Of a stretch of 64,000 nucleotides of DNA, positions 48,313 to 60,698 are shown one piece after another. Location of the stretch: positions 508,628,566-508,692,565 of the forward strand of contig CM040121.1 of assembly GCA_022559845.1 (NCBI GenBank). Direction: 5' to 3'. This stretch comes from Amorphophallus konjac (taxonomy: Eukaryota; Streptophyta; Magnoliopsida; Alismatales; Araceae). The notes under the pieces were generated by a model. The model saw only the letters and a program-made list of their open reading frames with translations, was not told where the DNA came from and did not search any database. Position 1 is the first letter of the stretch, and the number at the start of each line of letters is the position of its first letter. A program made the translations under genes and the position numbers.

Positions 48313-48885
48313 GTTTTAACACTTGGAACACAAGTTCCATATTTCTCCAATATGACTACATGTACTACTGTTACTTTGAGTAGTTCAAAACTTTTCGTTA
48401 GCATACATGCATCATAATAATGGTAATCACTCTGTTAAGTTTAATATATGGACATGGCACTTGACAGAATAAATGTTGAGGCAAGATTCATGCGGTGGTG
48501 CAGAATAAGTGGGATAATACTTTGACAGTGCAAATACATTTTCTCTTTCAAAATAAAAAAGTGAATGCAAGATACTCCTTAAGATATTGAGATTAAGAGC
48601 CATGTTTTTTGTGTTGTGATTTCATTACTGAATATGTTGCACTTTCAATAATTTGTTATAATGCCAATGTGTGAGAAAAAGCATCAATCTTTGGTATTGT
48701 GTATAGCCTTGTCTACCTCTGCAATGCTTGGAATATTTAGTATTGGATTCAGACACTGTAAACTCTGCCTGAGCTTTTTATTAAGAAGCATTCTACTTTT
48801 TAGCATTTTTCTCCCTGTTATGTGATCTTGGAATGAGAGACTCATGTACTTTCCCTTGACAAGAATGCATTCTTTTCTGTTGCAG

Positions 48886-49123
48886 GAAGGGGTTTCTCTT
48901 CACAGCAATAGTTACTAGTGGAGCTGGGCTGCTTAGTGCATTTGCCCCAAATTATTATTCTTTGATCTTTCTCCATTTTTTGGTTGGTATTGGGTTGGGA
49001 GGTGGGCCGGTGCTCTTGTCATGGTTTTTGGAGTTTGTACCTGCTCCAGAACGTGGTTTTTGGCTGTGTGTTTTCTCAGGTTTCTGGACCATTGGCACAA
49101 TTTTGGAAGCTTCTATTGCATGG
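48886..49123 (+). pseudogene. Captured organic cation/carnitine transporter (MFS) exon
   Basis: A complete internal exon between acceptor TTTCTGTTGCAG and a GT donor (TGG/GTATAC). It encodes [20 protein letters not shown] and [20 protein letters not shown], then [20 protein letters not shown]: two to three membrane helices and the conserved loop of SV2/OCT-like major facilitator transporters of plants. The frame is fully open. The rest of the roughly 12-helix transporter is absent. Confidence 0.75.
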
Positions 49124-49625
49124 GTATACCGCTCTTCCTTCCAACTCTAAAATAAGTTGAATGTCACGTTGATGTTGTTTTTGTTTGGGCTATTAGAGAG
49201 GCAATGCCATGCCTGCTGTTCTTACACTGATCATGTGTTTCTGTTGGTGCTCCAGTTTGCCAATAGTTTAATAATTTTATGGAAGTCAATGCTTTAATCA
49301 AATAATATTTGATCATATAATTTTCCCTAGAGAAAAAGTATTGTAATGTATAGAATTAAGAACTGCTATGAAGACATGTTCTCTTGTTTACCCCTCCAAA
49401 GCCTAAGGGTATAACTGAAACAATGTTGCTTAATATGGGGTGTATATGACAATAGGAAGAATATGGGGGTACAGAATAGAATACACATGCCATGCTTCAA
49501 GTTCTTTTGATCTGTTTCTACAATGCCTATCTTGACTATGGTCTCTCTCTCTTTTTTACTTGATTGCTTTTTCAGTGGCTTCTGTTGCCTTTGATGCAAT
49601 TTTATGACATTTGATAACATTATAG

Positions 49626-49727
49626 GTTTTGATGCGGGTAGATCAAGAACAGAAAGTGACAGAAGATGCTCGAATATGTGCCGAGCAAGATGCTACTGCA
49701 CAGAAATATGCTGCTCATGTGCTTCAG
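49626..49727 (+). pseudogene. Captured TBC-domain Rab-GAP-like exon
   Basis: A 102-nt exon, phase 0 on both sides, between acceptor CATTATAG and donor CAG/GTTCTT. It encodes MRVDQEQKVTEDARICAEQD followed by ATAQKYAAHVLQ, a charged helix closely resembling the C-terminal coiled-coil exon of plant TBC (Rab GTPase-activating) proteins. The catalytic TBC domain is not in the window. Family assignment is from memory of this short motif, so moderate. From 49730 to 50750 nothing else is supported. Confidence 0.5.
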
Positions 49728-50755
49728 GTTCTTAATTTTGGTTTTGATATTCTGTTGCATAGCCAGTAGTACCTAAGATTTTTGTAGAATAGGGAAGACA
49801 TGTTTTAGGCATTGAATCAAATCACGTTAGAGGTGATAATACTCCCAAACAAACTAAATCTGTGGCAGATGCTATCAACTTAAAATGCACTTCTATTTCT
49901 GTTCCTATGTTTAAATAAGCCAGTCAAGGCTCTGATGGTGATGGTGATGATGAATGGTACCTAATCGGTGCATTATGGACAAATCCCTGTTGAGTGTACA
50001 TCATGATGTATATGACTCAACTTTAAGAGGCCATGAAGAAAAGAGGATGCTATTTTTCTTTGCTCACCTCTGCAAGTTTTGGCTCATCATTTGTTCCAGT
50101 ACAAAAATGACCATTACAAAAATGACCATTTCTTTGCTCACCTCTTCAAGTATATGCCCCATCCATCATCCTCTATTTTTTTAATACCTTTACGATGGTG
50201 TACATTTATGTATGTCGGAGGGAGGGATTGGGATGCAACATGAAACATGTTCAGATGAAGTGCATGTATGGCCCAACATGGTACACTTTTTTGGCAGGTG
50301 CACATTGGTGCCCTTTCCTAGGTTTAGAGGATTTTTGCTCTAGGTCCAGTCATTCCATCTACAGAACCCATGTCTTCAATTCCTTGCAATGTGGTGCACT
50401 TGGGTTTTCATTTAGATTCTCAGCTACTTCACAGAGAAGGGATACAAAAAGGCTTCATCAAGGGCTTTTCTGGTTGAATCTATTACACTGTGGTACCCTG
50501 AGAACTGTACCAATATAGTCATCTCCATTTGCATGAAAGCTATGCGGTTCTATCCACGATCTTTACTTCTCTGGTGGGGATCTTTCTCGTTCAATGACTC
50601 CAGATAAACATTCATGATAGGCACACCTGCATTCTTTTCTAACTACTACCGTTTCCCAAACTTTTTTCCCGTAATTCTACGTTTACTTTTATTTCATTGC
50701 CTTTTGATGAAAGTGAAATAGCCATATGGATCGTTGATGATTTTGTAATTTGCAG

Positions 50756-51476
50756 CATGCTCACTGACACTTGTAAGAGGCTGAGGATCATGAAGGGTTC
50801 AGAAGCAAATGGATTAGGTACATGTGACTAGAAGTAACTTGCATTTTGCAACCTGAACCTTATCTGTGGTCATGACCTGATGACTTGTTTTTATCTCTGT
50901 TCATAAGTGCCTCTTCTCTCGTTCATCCAGCATTTCCTTTTAAAAGTAATTTTGTTAAACTTTAGTACCATACTGAATGAGGGAGATATCAGTACAGTTT
51001 TGTCAAGTCTGATTCCTGCTGCATCAGATCACAAGTTTCATTTTCTGATGCTAGATGTACACTTCATCTGAAAGGTGATAATCAATGATGACTGACTGCA
51101 AAATGCCACCGTCAGAAGTTCATGCCTCCTTATTTAGATATAATGCATTCTCATTGATGTATCTCTTCTATTTTGCCCAGGGTGTTTTGAAAGTTGACAG
51201 GTCTATTCTGTTCTGTTGTTTTGTTCCTGCAAGTTCCCTAATCAACTTCGGGATAAAAAGTAGTACCATTACTTCTCCTTGGGCTGAAATGTCTCACTTG
51301 TGAACTACATCCCACTTCTTTCAGATATTTGACATTGCATTGTTACTTCTAAGATTACATGCTCTTCCTAGGAAAAAAAATGTCCTTACATTGGTGGCTC
51401 AAGGTTAATGGTTTCTTTTCTCTGGTGACTGCTTGCAGCTCCGAGGGCGATGGAAAAGAACAAAAACCGTAACTAG
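50756..51476 (+). pseudogene. Unidentified captured exon pair, 3' end of a gene
   Basis: Two exons predicted from splice sites: 50756-50817 (acceptor TAATTTGCAG, donor ATTAG/GTACAT), encoding MLTDTCKRLRIMKGSEANGL, and 51439-51476 (acceptor CTGCTTGCAG), encoding APRAMEKNKNRN and a stop. The phase-1 junction is consistent. It looks like the C-terminal end of a basic protein, but I do not recognise the family. It lies in line with the other plus-strand fragments. Confidence 0.45.
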
Positions 51477-51785
51477 GGCACTGCCAACAGCTTCCTGACT
51501 GCACAAGCGAATGAAATGCTGCAAGGGGACATAAATTTAATGTGTTTCTGTTCTAATGGACATAAATTTAATGGATGCAATAGGTAGCAGTGAGATAGCA
51601 TACACTGTCAAACAGAGAGGGTAGCAGTGAGATAGCATACACTTTCACCTTCTTTTTCTGAATATTCATGCTGGAGTTTCTTAGGTCTACATAAATTTGA
51701 GGTGAAGGTCATAATGGTATTTATTTTCTTAAATGCATCGTGAACTGAGAGCATTTTGTCTTTTTTTTTCAGAGTTTCAGAATGA

Positions 51786-52655
<870 letters not shown>

Positions 52656-53199
52656 CAATTGTATAATTGTGTTTGCCATCTTTGTAGGTGTTAAAGGATA
52701 TGCCAATAGTAGTTCTACTGGTACATCCAGTATTGGAATCTACAGGCTGGCAGGACTACTGGACTGCTGGAAATGCACCTGAAGGCTGGCGAGATTACTA
52801 GAAATGCACCAAGGGAAAATATTTTATATATTTTAAATAGATTTTGAGTTTGTATATTTTGTTTACAAAGTGAAAAATTGAACTTCCATGATCTGAGTTG
52901 TATTTATAAGTCATGGAGGCTATACATGTAATCTTGATATTTTTATGATTTGACTTTATAATACAATTTTGTTAAGACATTGTCGTGTCAATGAGTACGA
53001 TGCCCTATTTCTGGTTTGGTTAAAAGGTGAACAATTTATATACTCATGTGTTGTACAATGGTGAGTGCCTGTGTATGTCAATGGATTATGAAGAATAAGA
53101 TTGGTGTATTGATTACATGGTAGAAATGTTAATTTTAATTTTTACATTTTACGATGGTTATTTTGGTGTAATAATTAAAAATTAGAGCTGCTATAGATT

Positions 53200-53597
53200 G
53201 GTTGTTAGTTCTTGGGACAATTTGTAAAAGAAAATGTCCTTAAAACATGTTCTTTCAAGCGATTATTATAGGGTGATTATTACATGATTATTTTTAAAAT
53301 AGGCTATTTTGGGTAGTTTGAAGGTGTAATTGCTCCTAAATCATGTTCATTAGAGGCATTTGGTCAACAAAATTGCCCCTATTAAAATATTTAGGGGCAC
53401 TTTTTAGTGCCTCTAATGACAACATTAAGGGCATTTTTTAAAAAGTGCTTCTAAAACTTTTTGGGTCCGAGGCAGTAGGGGCACATTTTAAACTGCCCCT
53501 AAAGCTAATCAAAATGCCCCTAAAGGTTTTTAGGGCATTTATCTATATTTTTTGGGGCATTTCTAAAATGCCCCTAAAAGTCTATTTTCTTGTAGTG
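53200..53597 (+). repeat. CACTA-C right terminus and subterminal repeats
   Basis: Multiple direct and inverted copies of a motif near TTTAGGGGCATTTT / AAAATGCCCCTAAA (for example at 53360, 53390, 53470, 53510, 53545 and 53565), ending in the terminal repeat TCTATTTTCTTGTAGTG. This mirrors the left end. The stretch 52660-53200 is AT-rich and has no supported gene. Confidence 0.88.
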
Positions 53598-53600
53598 GGT

Positions 53601-53716
53601 GTCGGTTTCTGAGTCCGAAGACTCAGCCACCACGGCTACATGTCGAAGCCCCCGATCAAGGGAATGGACATTCCCCCATGTCACGGCGACCCGGGATACG
53701 GAGGAAGAAGAGCCGG
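53601..53716 (-). pseudogene. Antisense Tat gene, first codons of exon 1
   Basis: Minus strand, starting ATG at 53714-53716 (MASGSSSSVSRVAVTWGNV) and running in frame into the CACTA-C insertion site. Removing CACTA-C and one copy of GGT joins this to the frame ending at 40575 (next residues VDIGRLLILDGNQF). The GC-rich sequence upstream and a TATA-like box at 54145 support this start. Confidence 0.7.
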
Positions 53717-54144
53717 AGGCCATGTTGTCTGCAAAACAGCACCCGGAAAAGAACAAACAAAAGTCAGAAATTAGTGGATCGAAACAATATTTCTGACAAA
53801 ATTTCGACAGCATCTCCCCAGCTCGGGGGTTTGCCAAAAGAAAAGTGGAAGCCGTCCACCAAGGGAGCGGCCCCTAAAAGCAGCCATAGGCGCTAAGCCA
53901 AGGCCAAATGGGACACCCGAGGGATCCAGCTCCGAGGACAAGTCCTACAAAGAGCCTCCCGGGGCCCGAAGAACGGGTTTCAAAACCCAAAGAACAGCAC
54001 TGCTCAACTCACCCGCTCACTCACACGGCGAGATCGCCCGAGCCCACTAACCACTCGGCGCCGCGGGAAGAGGAGAAAGGGAGATGAAGAGAGAGAAAAA
54101 AATCTCACAAATGAGCTTCTGTGAAGAAAAACGAAGAAGAAGGC

Positions 54145-54153
54145 TAATATATA
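54145..54153 (-). promoter_or_regulatory. TATA-like box of the antisense Tat gene
   Basis: On the minus strand CCCCTATATATTAGCC lies about 430 bases upstream of the antisense ATG, which leaves a long leader. It is the only TATA-like box between the antisense ATG and the GC-rich repeats. It is proposed by position only. Confidence 0.45.
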
Positions 54154-54169
54154 GGGGGGGCTCCACCCC

Positions 54170-54410
54170 TGTTAAAACGGCGCGCCCCGGGGCGCGCCAT
54201 TTTAGGCAATTGGCGCGTCGGGGAGGGCGCGCCGTTTTAACCTCCAAAAGGCCCGGGACGCGCCGTGAAGGCGGCGCCGTTTTAACCTCCAAAAGGCCTA
54301 GGGCGCGCCGTGAAAGCGGCGCCGTTTTAACCTCCAAAAGGCCCAGGGCGCGCCGTAAAGGCCGCGCCGTTTTAACCCTCGAAGCAAAGGCCGCGCCGTT
54401 TTAAGCAACG
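54170..54410. repeat. GC-rich tandem repeat upstream of the antisense gene
   Basis: Four to five copies of a unit of about 52 bp with CGCCGTTTTAACCTCCAAAA and GGCGCGCC-like sites (near 54227, 54280, 54333 and 54365). Related CGCCGTTTTAA and GGCGCGCC sites are in the LTRs (21370-21550). Here the array lies directly upstream of the putative antisense promoter. Confidence 0.75.
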
Positions 54411-54537
54411 CCGTCAGGCTTCCTGCCTCGCCGGAACAACATCCGACGCCAGAATTAAGTGCCGGTCGAGCCTCCGTCAGCAAAACGAAGCTCATCCGCA
54501 GGCCTCGCCGCATTCCTGCCTCACTTGCACTGCCTAC

Positions 54538-54551
54538 GTCTGGGGGGCATT
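54538..54551 (+). other. Polypurine tract region of the Tat element
   Basis: TCTGGGGGGCATT immediately precedes the TGTTGACAC start of the 3' LTR. It is the expected position for the plus-strand primer, although the G-run is short and is followed by CATT. Confidence 0.6.
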
Positions 54552-57500
54552 TGTTGACACTCAAAATATGATCCTTTGGCAACCAAGCCGCAAAGATGAA
54601 TGATACGGCCCACTGAAGCACAAAAGCTGATAAAGATCAACTTATCAAGAGGTCCCCTCAAGCTGACGAAGCCCTGAGCCACCTTGAAAGGAACGTCGGG
54701 GACTTTACCTCAGGAGAGTCGAAGTGAACCCGCAACCAACCGGCAGCGCGATCAAGCCTGCCCAATGATCCGGCATCGACCTCGTCATGCCGCTACCCCA
54801 CATCCGTCGCCCGACCAAGGACGACAGTCTACCCAATGACTCTCCTGAGGAGGAAGAATGTCCTCGGCCATCTGCAACAAGGGGCCGAAGGTTCTGTCAG
54901 CAGAAGACCCCGATTACCCGGCACGGGTTCGGCTTCTTGCCATAGTGGGCCCATTAGTGGCCGATTGATCACTGATTCAAGGTGGAATTGTCCAGGATAT
55001 AACATCATCCTGCAAGGAAGCTTCGAGCACGAGTCCGTCTCAGCCAGAAGCACAAATCACAGTGCCGAAGACTGTGTCAGCAGGACACCCGTGTGCTCGG
55101 ACCGGACACACACGAAGTCTTGTTTAAGGCCATTCGTTCTATCAAGAGCTTCGTGAACACCCCATCAAGGCCCTTCGATGGCCAGGGTGAGAGGAACAGT
55201 CGACGGGAGCTTCCGGAATCATCTCCGGGCCCACCGGACTACACGCCAAGTGAACAGGTTAAAACGGCGCCGTCAAACTGGTGCGCCAAGAACAATGGGG
55301 GGTGTTCCCCGGCGCCATCAATCCAGCGCGCAAAAGCCAAATGGGAACTTTCCCCGGTGCCGTCAATCCGGCGCGCAAAGGCATAATGGGGACTTTCCCC
55401 GGCGCCGTCAATCCGGCGCGCAAAGGCATAATGGGGCCTCTCCCCGGCGCCGTCAATCCGGCGCGCCTCTTCCTGGGGCGCCGAATTAACCACAAGGCTA
55501 TATATAGCCTGCCTTCGATCAAAGAGATGGGGGAGAAGAAGCGGAATCCAAAAGAAGAAAAAAGAGAATTAACAAGAGGGGAGAGAGGTCCAGAGAGGGT
55601 TTTGGGGGAGGGTTCTTTTCTGAAGGAGTCCCCGGCTGAAGTCCCTCGGCGGCCGCCACCCTCTTCCACTCGAGCTCCCCGGTGTCGGAGAGGACGATCG
55701 ACTGCTTCCCTATCTCCTAGGTGGGTCGTCGTCGTGTTTCTGGTCGAATCCCCCCACTTCTGTTTTGCTGTATTCGCCCTCAGGGCTGCAATGTGAGTGA
55801 AGAAGAGGGGGAGGGGCGATGACACGAGCCTTTCCTCCCCCTTTTCCTCACCTTTCCTTCTGCCCCTTTTTACTCCATCTGTAATCGTTTCTTCGTTAAT
55901 GGAAACGGCGGCCGATCGACAACGACGGCGCCGGAATCTATGTGCTCTGCATATACATAATTGTGTCTTTCATGGGATGAATGAAGAGCTGCTGTGATTG
56001 ATGTCGTATCTCTTCCTCTCGCTTTCTGACCCTCCTTCGAGCGTGCATTTAATGATTGCCCCAATATATATATATATACTCTCGTGTAACCGATTTCTCC
56101 GACATCGGATATGCCTCCGGGCGATATGAATCGTTCATCCCCCTTCCCGGGGTTCTCTTTCTTTCGAGTTTGATGCAACGGCCGGGTTCGGCATTGAGTA
56201 TTTCATGGGCTTTGCGAGCGGAGATGTACTTGTGTGCATATCTCTGTCTGGCCTCCGCCTAGGGAATAAGATTCCTCACCGTCCCCTTTACGCTCTGTTT
56301 CATAGACCAGGGGGACGAGAAGAATCCTCGGACGGCTTCCAGTTGTTCGACGGTGAGCCCCATGTGGGTTTGTTCCCGAATATCATATGCATGTATATGT
56401 ATATCTGTGCCCCGGGTTATGCGCCGACCATGTGTTTTGCTAGTGATTGATCTGCTCGACCCATGGGGCTCCATCGTTTTAATATGTTTCAAGGCAATTA
56501 GTTTGTCTGTCTGGCGCCGTCAAACGAAGCCTCATACCGCTTCCTGTTATGTCATTTACACTTTGATGGGAGTATGCTATGTAGCATCACTCCAGCATCC
56601 GGGGAGGGGGGACATTCCCCAAATCTTGTTTTCACCAATCATTCGGTTGACAGAGGGATCGTCTCTCGATGATGAATCTCCCTATGGACCACTGGATGTA
56701 CAATAATGGGGGCCAAGCCCTACAGTTCAGAATCTACAGTCCTTAACGGACTCAACAGGGACCGTGGGTTGTGTTCCCCTCGTAGGCTAGCCCTCGGGGA
56801 TTCCTTCCCTATATGGTCGTCCCGACTCGAGTAGTGTGGTGATTCGGGTCGCGTGCCCCTCGTAGGCTAGCCCTCGGGATTTTTGCTCCCACATCGAGTC
56901 GCCTCACTCACTCACTACCAACGGACTCGGTGCCCCTAGCAGGCTAGCCCTCGGGGTCTTCCTATCCGTTTGGGTCTGCCGGCCGCCGTTGCGCCACCCG
57001 GCTTTTAGGGGTTTACTCCGCCACGTGAGTACTCCCTGCGTCTCCCCGACAATCCTTTGGGATGGGGAGATGCTGCCGAAATTTTGGCTCGAACGAGTTT
57101 AAGCTCAGAACAATCGCCGCGCTCGAGTCCGGACCTCGCGCGAGCCCGTGATTTGACCTCTGGATGACTTGGGACCCATCCGATGAATAATCAACTCAAT
57201 AAATTCTCAAAACCATCCAAAAACCTTTTAATAAATCCATGAATAGACCGACGAGGCTCCTGTCTCCATGAAATCGGGTTAATTCGGCGCGTTCATGCGC
57301 GATCACGCCTTGAAACGGCGCGCTCTTTCCGACGCGCCCTTTCCGGCGCGCCCTTCCCGGCGCGACCTTTCCGGCGCGCCCTTCCCGGCGCGCCCCAGCT
57401 CCCCACGCCGTTTTAACAGAGCTACCCCCTTTACCTACGGTTCTGGCGCCGTTTTAAACCTTTTACCTACGTTTCAGGGCGCCGTTGCAAGCGTTTAGTC

Positions 57501-58208
57501 CCTGTCTTCGCACGCACTGCACCGATTTCGTTCCAAATCATGTCATTACATCGTTCCTCACCCTTCTCCCACTTATGGGATGACTTCCTATGCTAATTAC
57601 AGAAGGATGCAAGTTCCTCAACCAAATAAACTAAATAAAATTGGCATGTTCAAGCTTGAATCGATACGCCTCGAATCCTTGCCGTTATGCCCTAGTCCAC
57701 ACACTCATATCGCATTAACGCATGCCCGAATGTGTGCATCCTTGGTATATCAAATAACATTGCCAGAAGGTCAGGTTACGCCTGATTGGAGGCTTCGTTA
57801 CGCGTGAAGGTGCCCTTCTAGCCTAAGTCCTCCGCCGCGTACCAGGGTTCACCCTAATAAATCGTGTGTGGTCAATCGTATCATCCTGCATGACCACTTG
57901 CCTGCTCTGCACCCTTTATCCCGGCTTCGACAGCCCGATATCTCGACAATTAATCAAAGGTGTTCCCTCCTCGTGGGGGATGTAATTAACGCCATAGCCT
58001 TCATGGTATGGCGGACTGCTGGTCCCGACCGAACCTCACATTCGCCCAATATGGGTCAGAATGAGCGCACAATAAAATCGTCACTCATGTGACTGGCATG
58101 CCCGCGTCATCAATCAGTCAGTTGATTACCAGTTAGTCAAATGGTTGATCGATACGCGAACGAAAAGAAACGAACGAAAAGGATGAAAGAAAGAAAAGGT
58201 CGCAAACA
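54552..58208 (+). repeat. 3' LTR of the Tat element
   Basis: A 3657-bp copy of 18627-22272, ending CGCAAACA before the TSD GTGCA (58209-58213). Besides about 40 substitutions, the only length difference I see is an 11-bp block, which accounts exactly for the length difference of 11. It has the same TATA box (55499-55506), 45-bp and 76-bp repeats. No coding function is assigned to its short ORFs. Confidence 0.95.
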
Positions 58209-58213
58209 GTGCA

Positions 58214-58820
58214 TAAACCCAATCGAACATTACGTGGCTCCTTTGAGAAAGTAACATGAGTACGACTGAAGTGCGTCCAAGCTTCACCATCGGTAGGATG
58301 ACTGATTATATCATCAGCACGGCGTACTCTTTCGATGTGCCATGTCATATGTCGAGCCGTCTTTGAGGACATATACAGCCACTGCAGCCTAGGCACAAGA
58401 GGAAAGTATCACAATACTTTGTAAGATACATCTTTTTGCTTTGAATTGCCCCCTCTCTTAGCTTTGAATTTATCATGGTGACAAATAGAACATGATATCT
58501 TATATGCATCGTCTTTGTAATATAACATACAGTGATTCGGGCATGCATCTATTTTCACATATCCAAGCCCTAGCTCATTGACCATCTTTTTAGCACGGTA
58601 ATAAGTTTCTGGCAACTTCTCGTCTCGAGGCAACATACTCTTGATCAAGAGGAGGAGACGGTCAAAATAAGTCTTACTGATGTGAAATTCAGATTTTAAA
58701 TTCAACAATTGTGACACTGCAGACAACCGAGTGTGCTTTTCACAACCATCCCATAGTGGCTCATCAGCATCCCTAAGTAGTTGATAAAGTATTCCGACTG
58801 TGTTATTCGGTGCTTCTTCC
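58214..58820 (-). pseudogene. CACTA-A transposase, N-terminal part
   Basis: Minus strand. Encodes LLRDADEPLWDGCEKHTRLSA, QLLNLKSEFHISKTYFDRLL, LGLGYVKIDACPNHCMLYYK and SSKTARHMTWH, the region before the catalytic core of TNP2-type transposases, including the CPNHC...CSICH cysteine cluster. It runs in frame (one TGA near 58410, where Trp would fit) into GLCT at the TSD, and continues at 18626. The start of the gene is missing: at about 58820 the homology stops and CACTA-B begins on the other strand. Confidence 0.88.
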
Positions 58821-59378
58821 ATGTATGAAGCAGACTTGGAACGGATGTCTGGTCGACAAATGATGGCACAGGTGTAAAACTTACAAGATATAGTGCAATT
58901 GTCGGGTAATACACGACATCTTCGTGGATTTAAAGAGGATCACAATTGGGTAAAGAAAAGTATCATCTGGGAATTGCCTTACTGGTCAACCCTTTTGATA
59001 CGGCACAACCTGGACGTCATGCATGTTGAGAAGAATGTCTTTGATAATATGTTCAACACCATCATGAACGTGAAAGCCAAAACAAAGGACAATGCCAAGG
59101 CGCGAGCAGACTTGAAGATACTTTGCAAACGACTAGAGTTGGAATTGCGGCCGGTATGGGGCAAAGTTGTGCAACCTAAAGCAACTTACGTGTTGAAAGA
59201 CACACAGATCAATGAACCGTGCCAGTGGCTGAAGCAATTAAGATTCCTTGATGGATATGTGTCTAACATAGCCCGTTGTGTGAATGTCAATGAGGGAAAA
59301 ATACATGGATTGAAAAGTCATGACTGTCATGTGTTCATGGAGAGACTTCTGCCCATTGCATTCGTGACATATTGCCAA
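58821..59378 (+). pseudogene. CACTA-B transposase, middle part
   Basis: Plus strand. Homologous to CACTA-A 18085-17590: starts MYEADLERMSGRQMMAQ (A has MDEVNLQRVSG), then WELPYWSTLLIRHNLDVMHV and CHVFMERLLPIAF. A TAA at about 58875 replaces Gln. Relative to CACTA-A one C is missing at ATTCGTGAC (near 59362), a frameshift older than or independent of the copia insertion. It ends at GCCAA (59374-59378), and the next codons of the gene are found, inverted, at 1377 and below. Confidence 0.88.
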
Positions 59379-59679
59379 TGTTGTAGGGAGAATGTTGTGG
59401 GGAGATCTTGTGGGATAATGTGTGTCTTATGTGTATGTCTCCCTTGACTTTACTGTCTGTACTTAATCTCCTATTCAGTTTTGATGATTGGAAATAGTAC
59501 ATTTTGTTGACTAACTTCCATGATTTGCAAATAGTAAGTTTGACCATGGTTTGATCATCTTTTATCTTTGACAACATTGTCCTGTAAATATGTTAGAATA
59601 GCTCTTCTGTTGCATAAAAGTCATTGCACTGTCAGATAGCTACATACTAAGGTCAATGCATATTTTAGTTTGTAGCTAG

Positions 59680-60300
59680 CAAGGTCGATGCATGTTTTCC
59701 AAACCGCATACAAGGTCTGTGCACATCTGCCTTGTGCCAACACACAGGTCGGTGCACATTTTTGTAAGATAGCATCTAAGGTCGATGCACATGTTGCATC
59801 GTGCATACATAGGTCGGTGCACTTTTGCCATGTGCATAAAGCAGGTCGATGCATGTGTTTACCTCTTAAGAACATAGTTCGGTGCACATGCAATTTCCTA
59901 CATATGGAGGTCGGTGCACATCTTGTCAATGCAGAACTAACATCGATGCACATTGCCTGCGACGATTCTAAGGTCTGCGCACATTCTGACAAACTGTATC
60001 CAAGGTCTGTGCAATTCTTTTCATATGCATATTAAGGTCTATGCACAAAAGATACAAGGTCTGTGCACACATTGTCTTATGCATGTAGGGAGTCAGTGCA
60101 CATTTTGCCTTACGCATGTAAGAGGTCGGTGCATGTTTTACATCTTGTGTAAATAAGGTCAGTGCATGTATTTACTAGCAGTAGCATATAAAGGTCAATG
60201 CACTTGTGCATGACCAAGTCTGTGTACATGCATAGTCTAGGTCAGTGCACATGTGTTGGACGTGTCAAAGCCCATGTACATATAAGGTCTGATCATCTCT
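59680..60300. repeat. Degenerate GTGCAC array, 5' LTR copy
   Basis: The same array as at 2870-3530: AAGGTC(T/G)GTGCAC-like motifs at irregular 20-40-base spacing, upstream of the TATA box. Motif positions are conserved between the two LTRs, with point differences inside some motifs. Confidence 0.75.
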
Positions 60301-60688
60301 ACATTTGTGCATACTATACGTTTGGCTATCTTACTGCATTCAGCACTACTCAGATGTTCTGTCAAATGAGTATAAGGTGTTTGATGAAATTCCTTCTATT
60401 TTTTTGATATGGACTTAATTATGAAAAAGGCCTATGAAACCAGGATCGAACGCTTGGTCAGCATAAGGGTGAAGTTCATCTCCTGCTCGTGAGTGTTAAG
60501 TGAAGCACGTGGTCCAAGATTCCACTGAGCTTATAATTGGGCACGTGATCCAAGGCAAGTCTCCAGTGGAAATTCAACTACGTGGACTGCACATCTTCGG
60601 CATCTGACACATGGAGTCCTAGTAGCGCACTTCATTCGAAATTTCTGGGTGGGAAACGTGTTTCCTACGTGCCCTCTGCCCGCGAGGC

Positions 60689-60698
60689 TATATAAAAA
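60689..60698 (+). promoter_or_regulatory. TATA box of the copia 5' LTR
   Basis: TATATAAAAA in the context GAGGCTATATAAAAAGGGCC. It would direct the element's genomic transcript starting near 60720, leaving about 1.1 kb of leader before gag. Confidence 0.75.

Noticed and set aside
48386..48880. Continuation of the kinase C-lobe after exon c
   Set aside because: No further kinase motifs (APE, WSFGV-like) were found; the homology ends soon after the activation-loop start.
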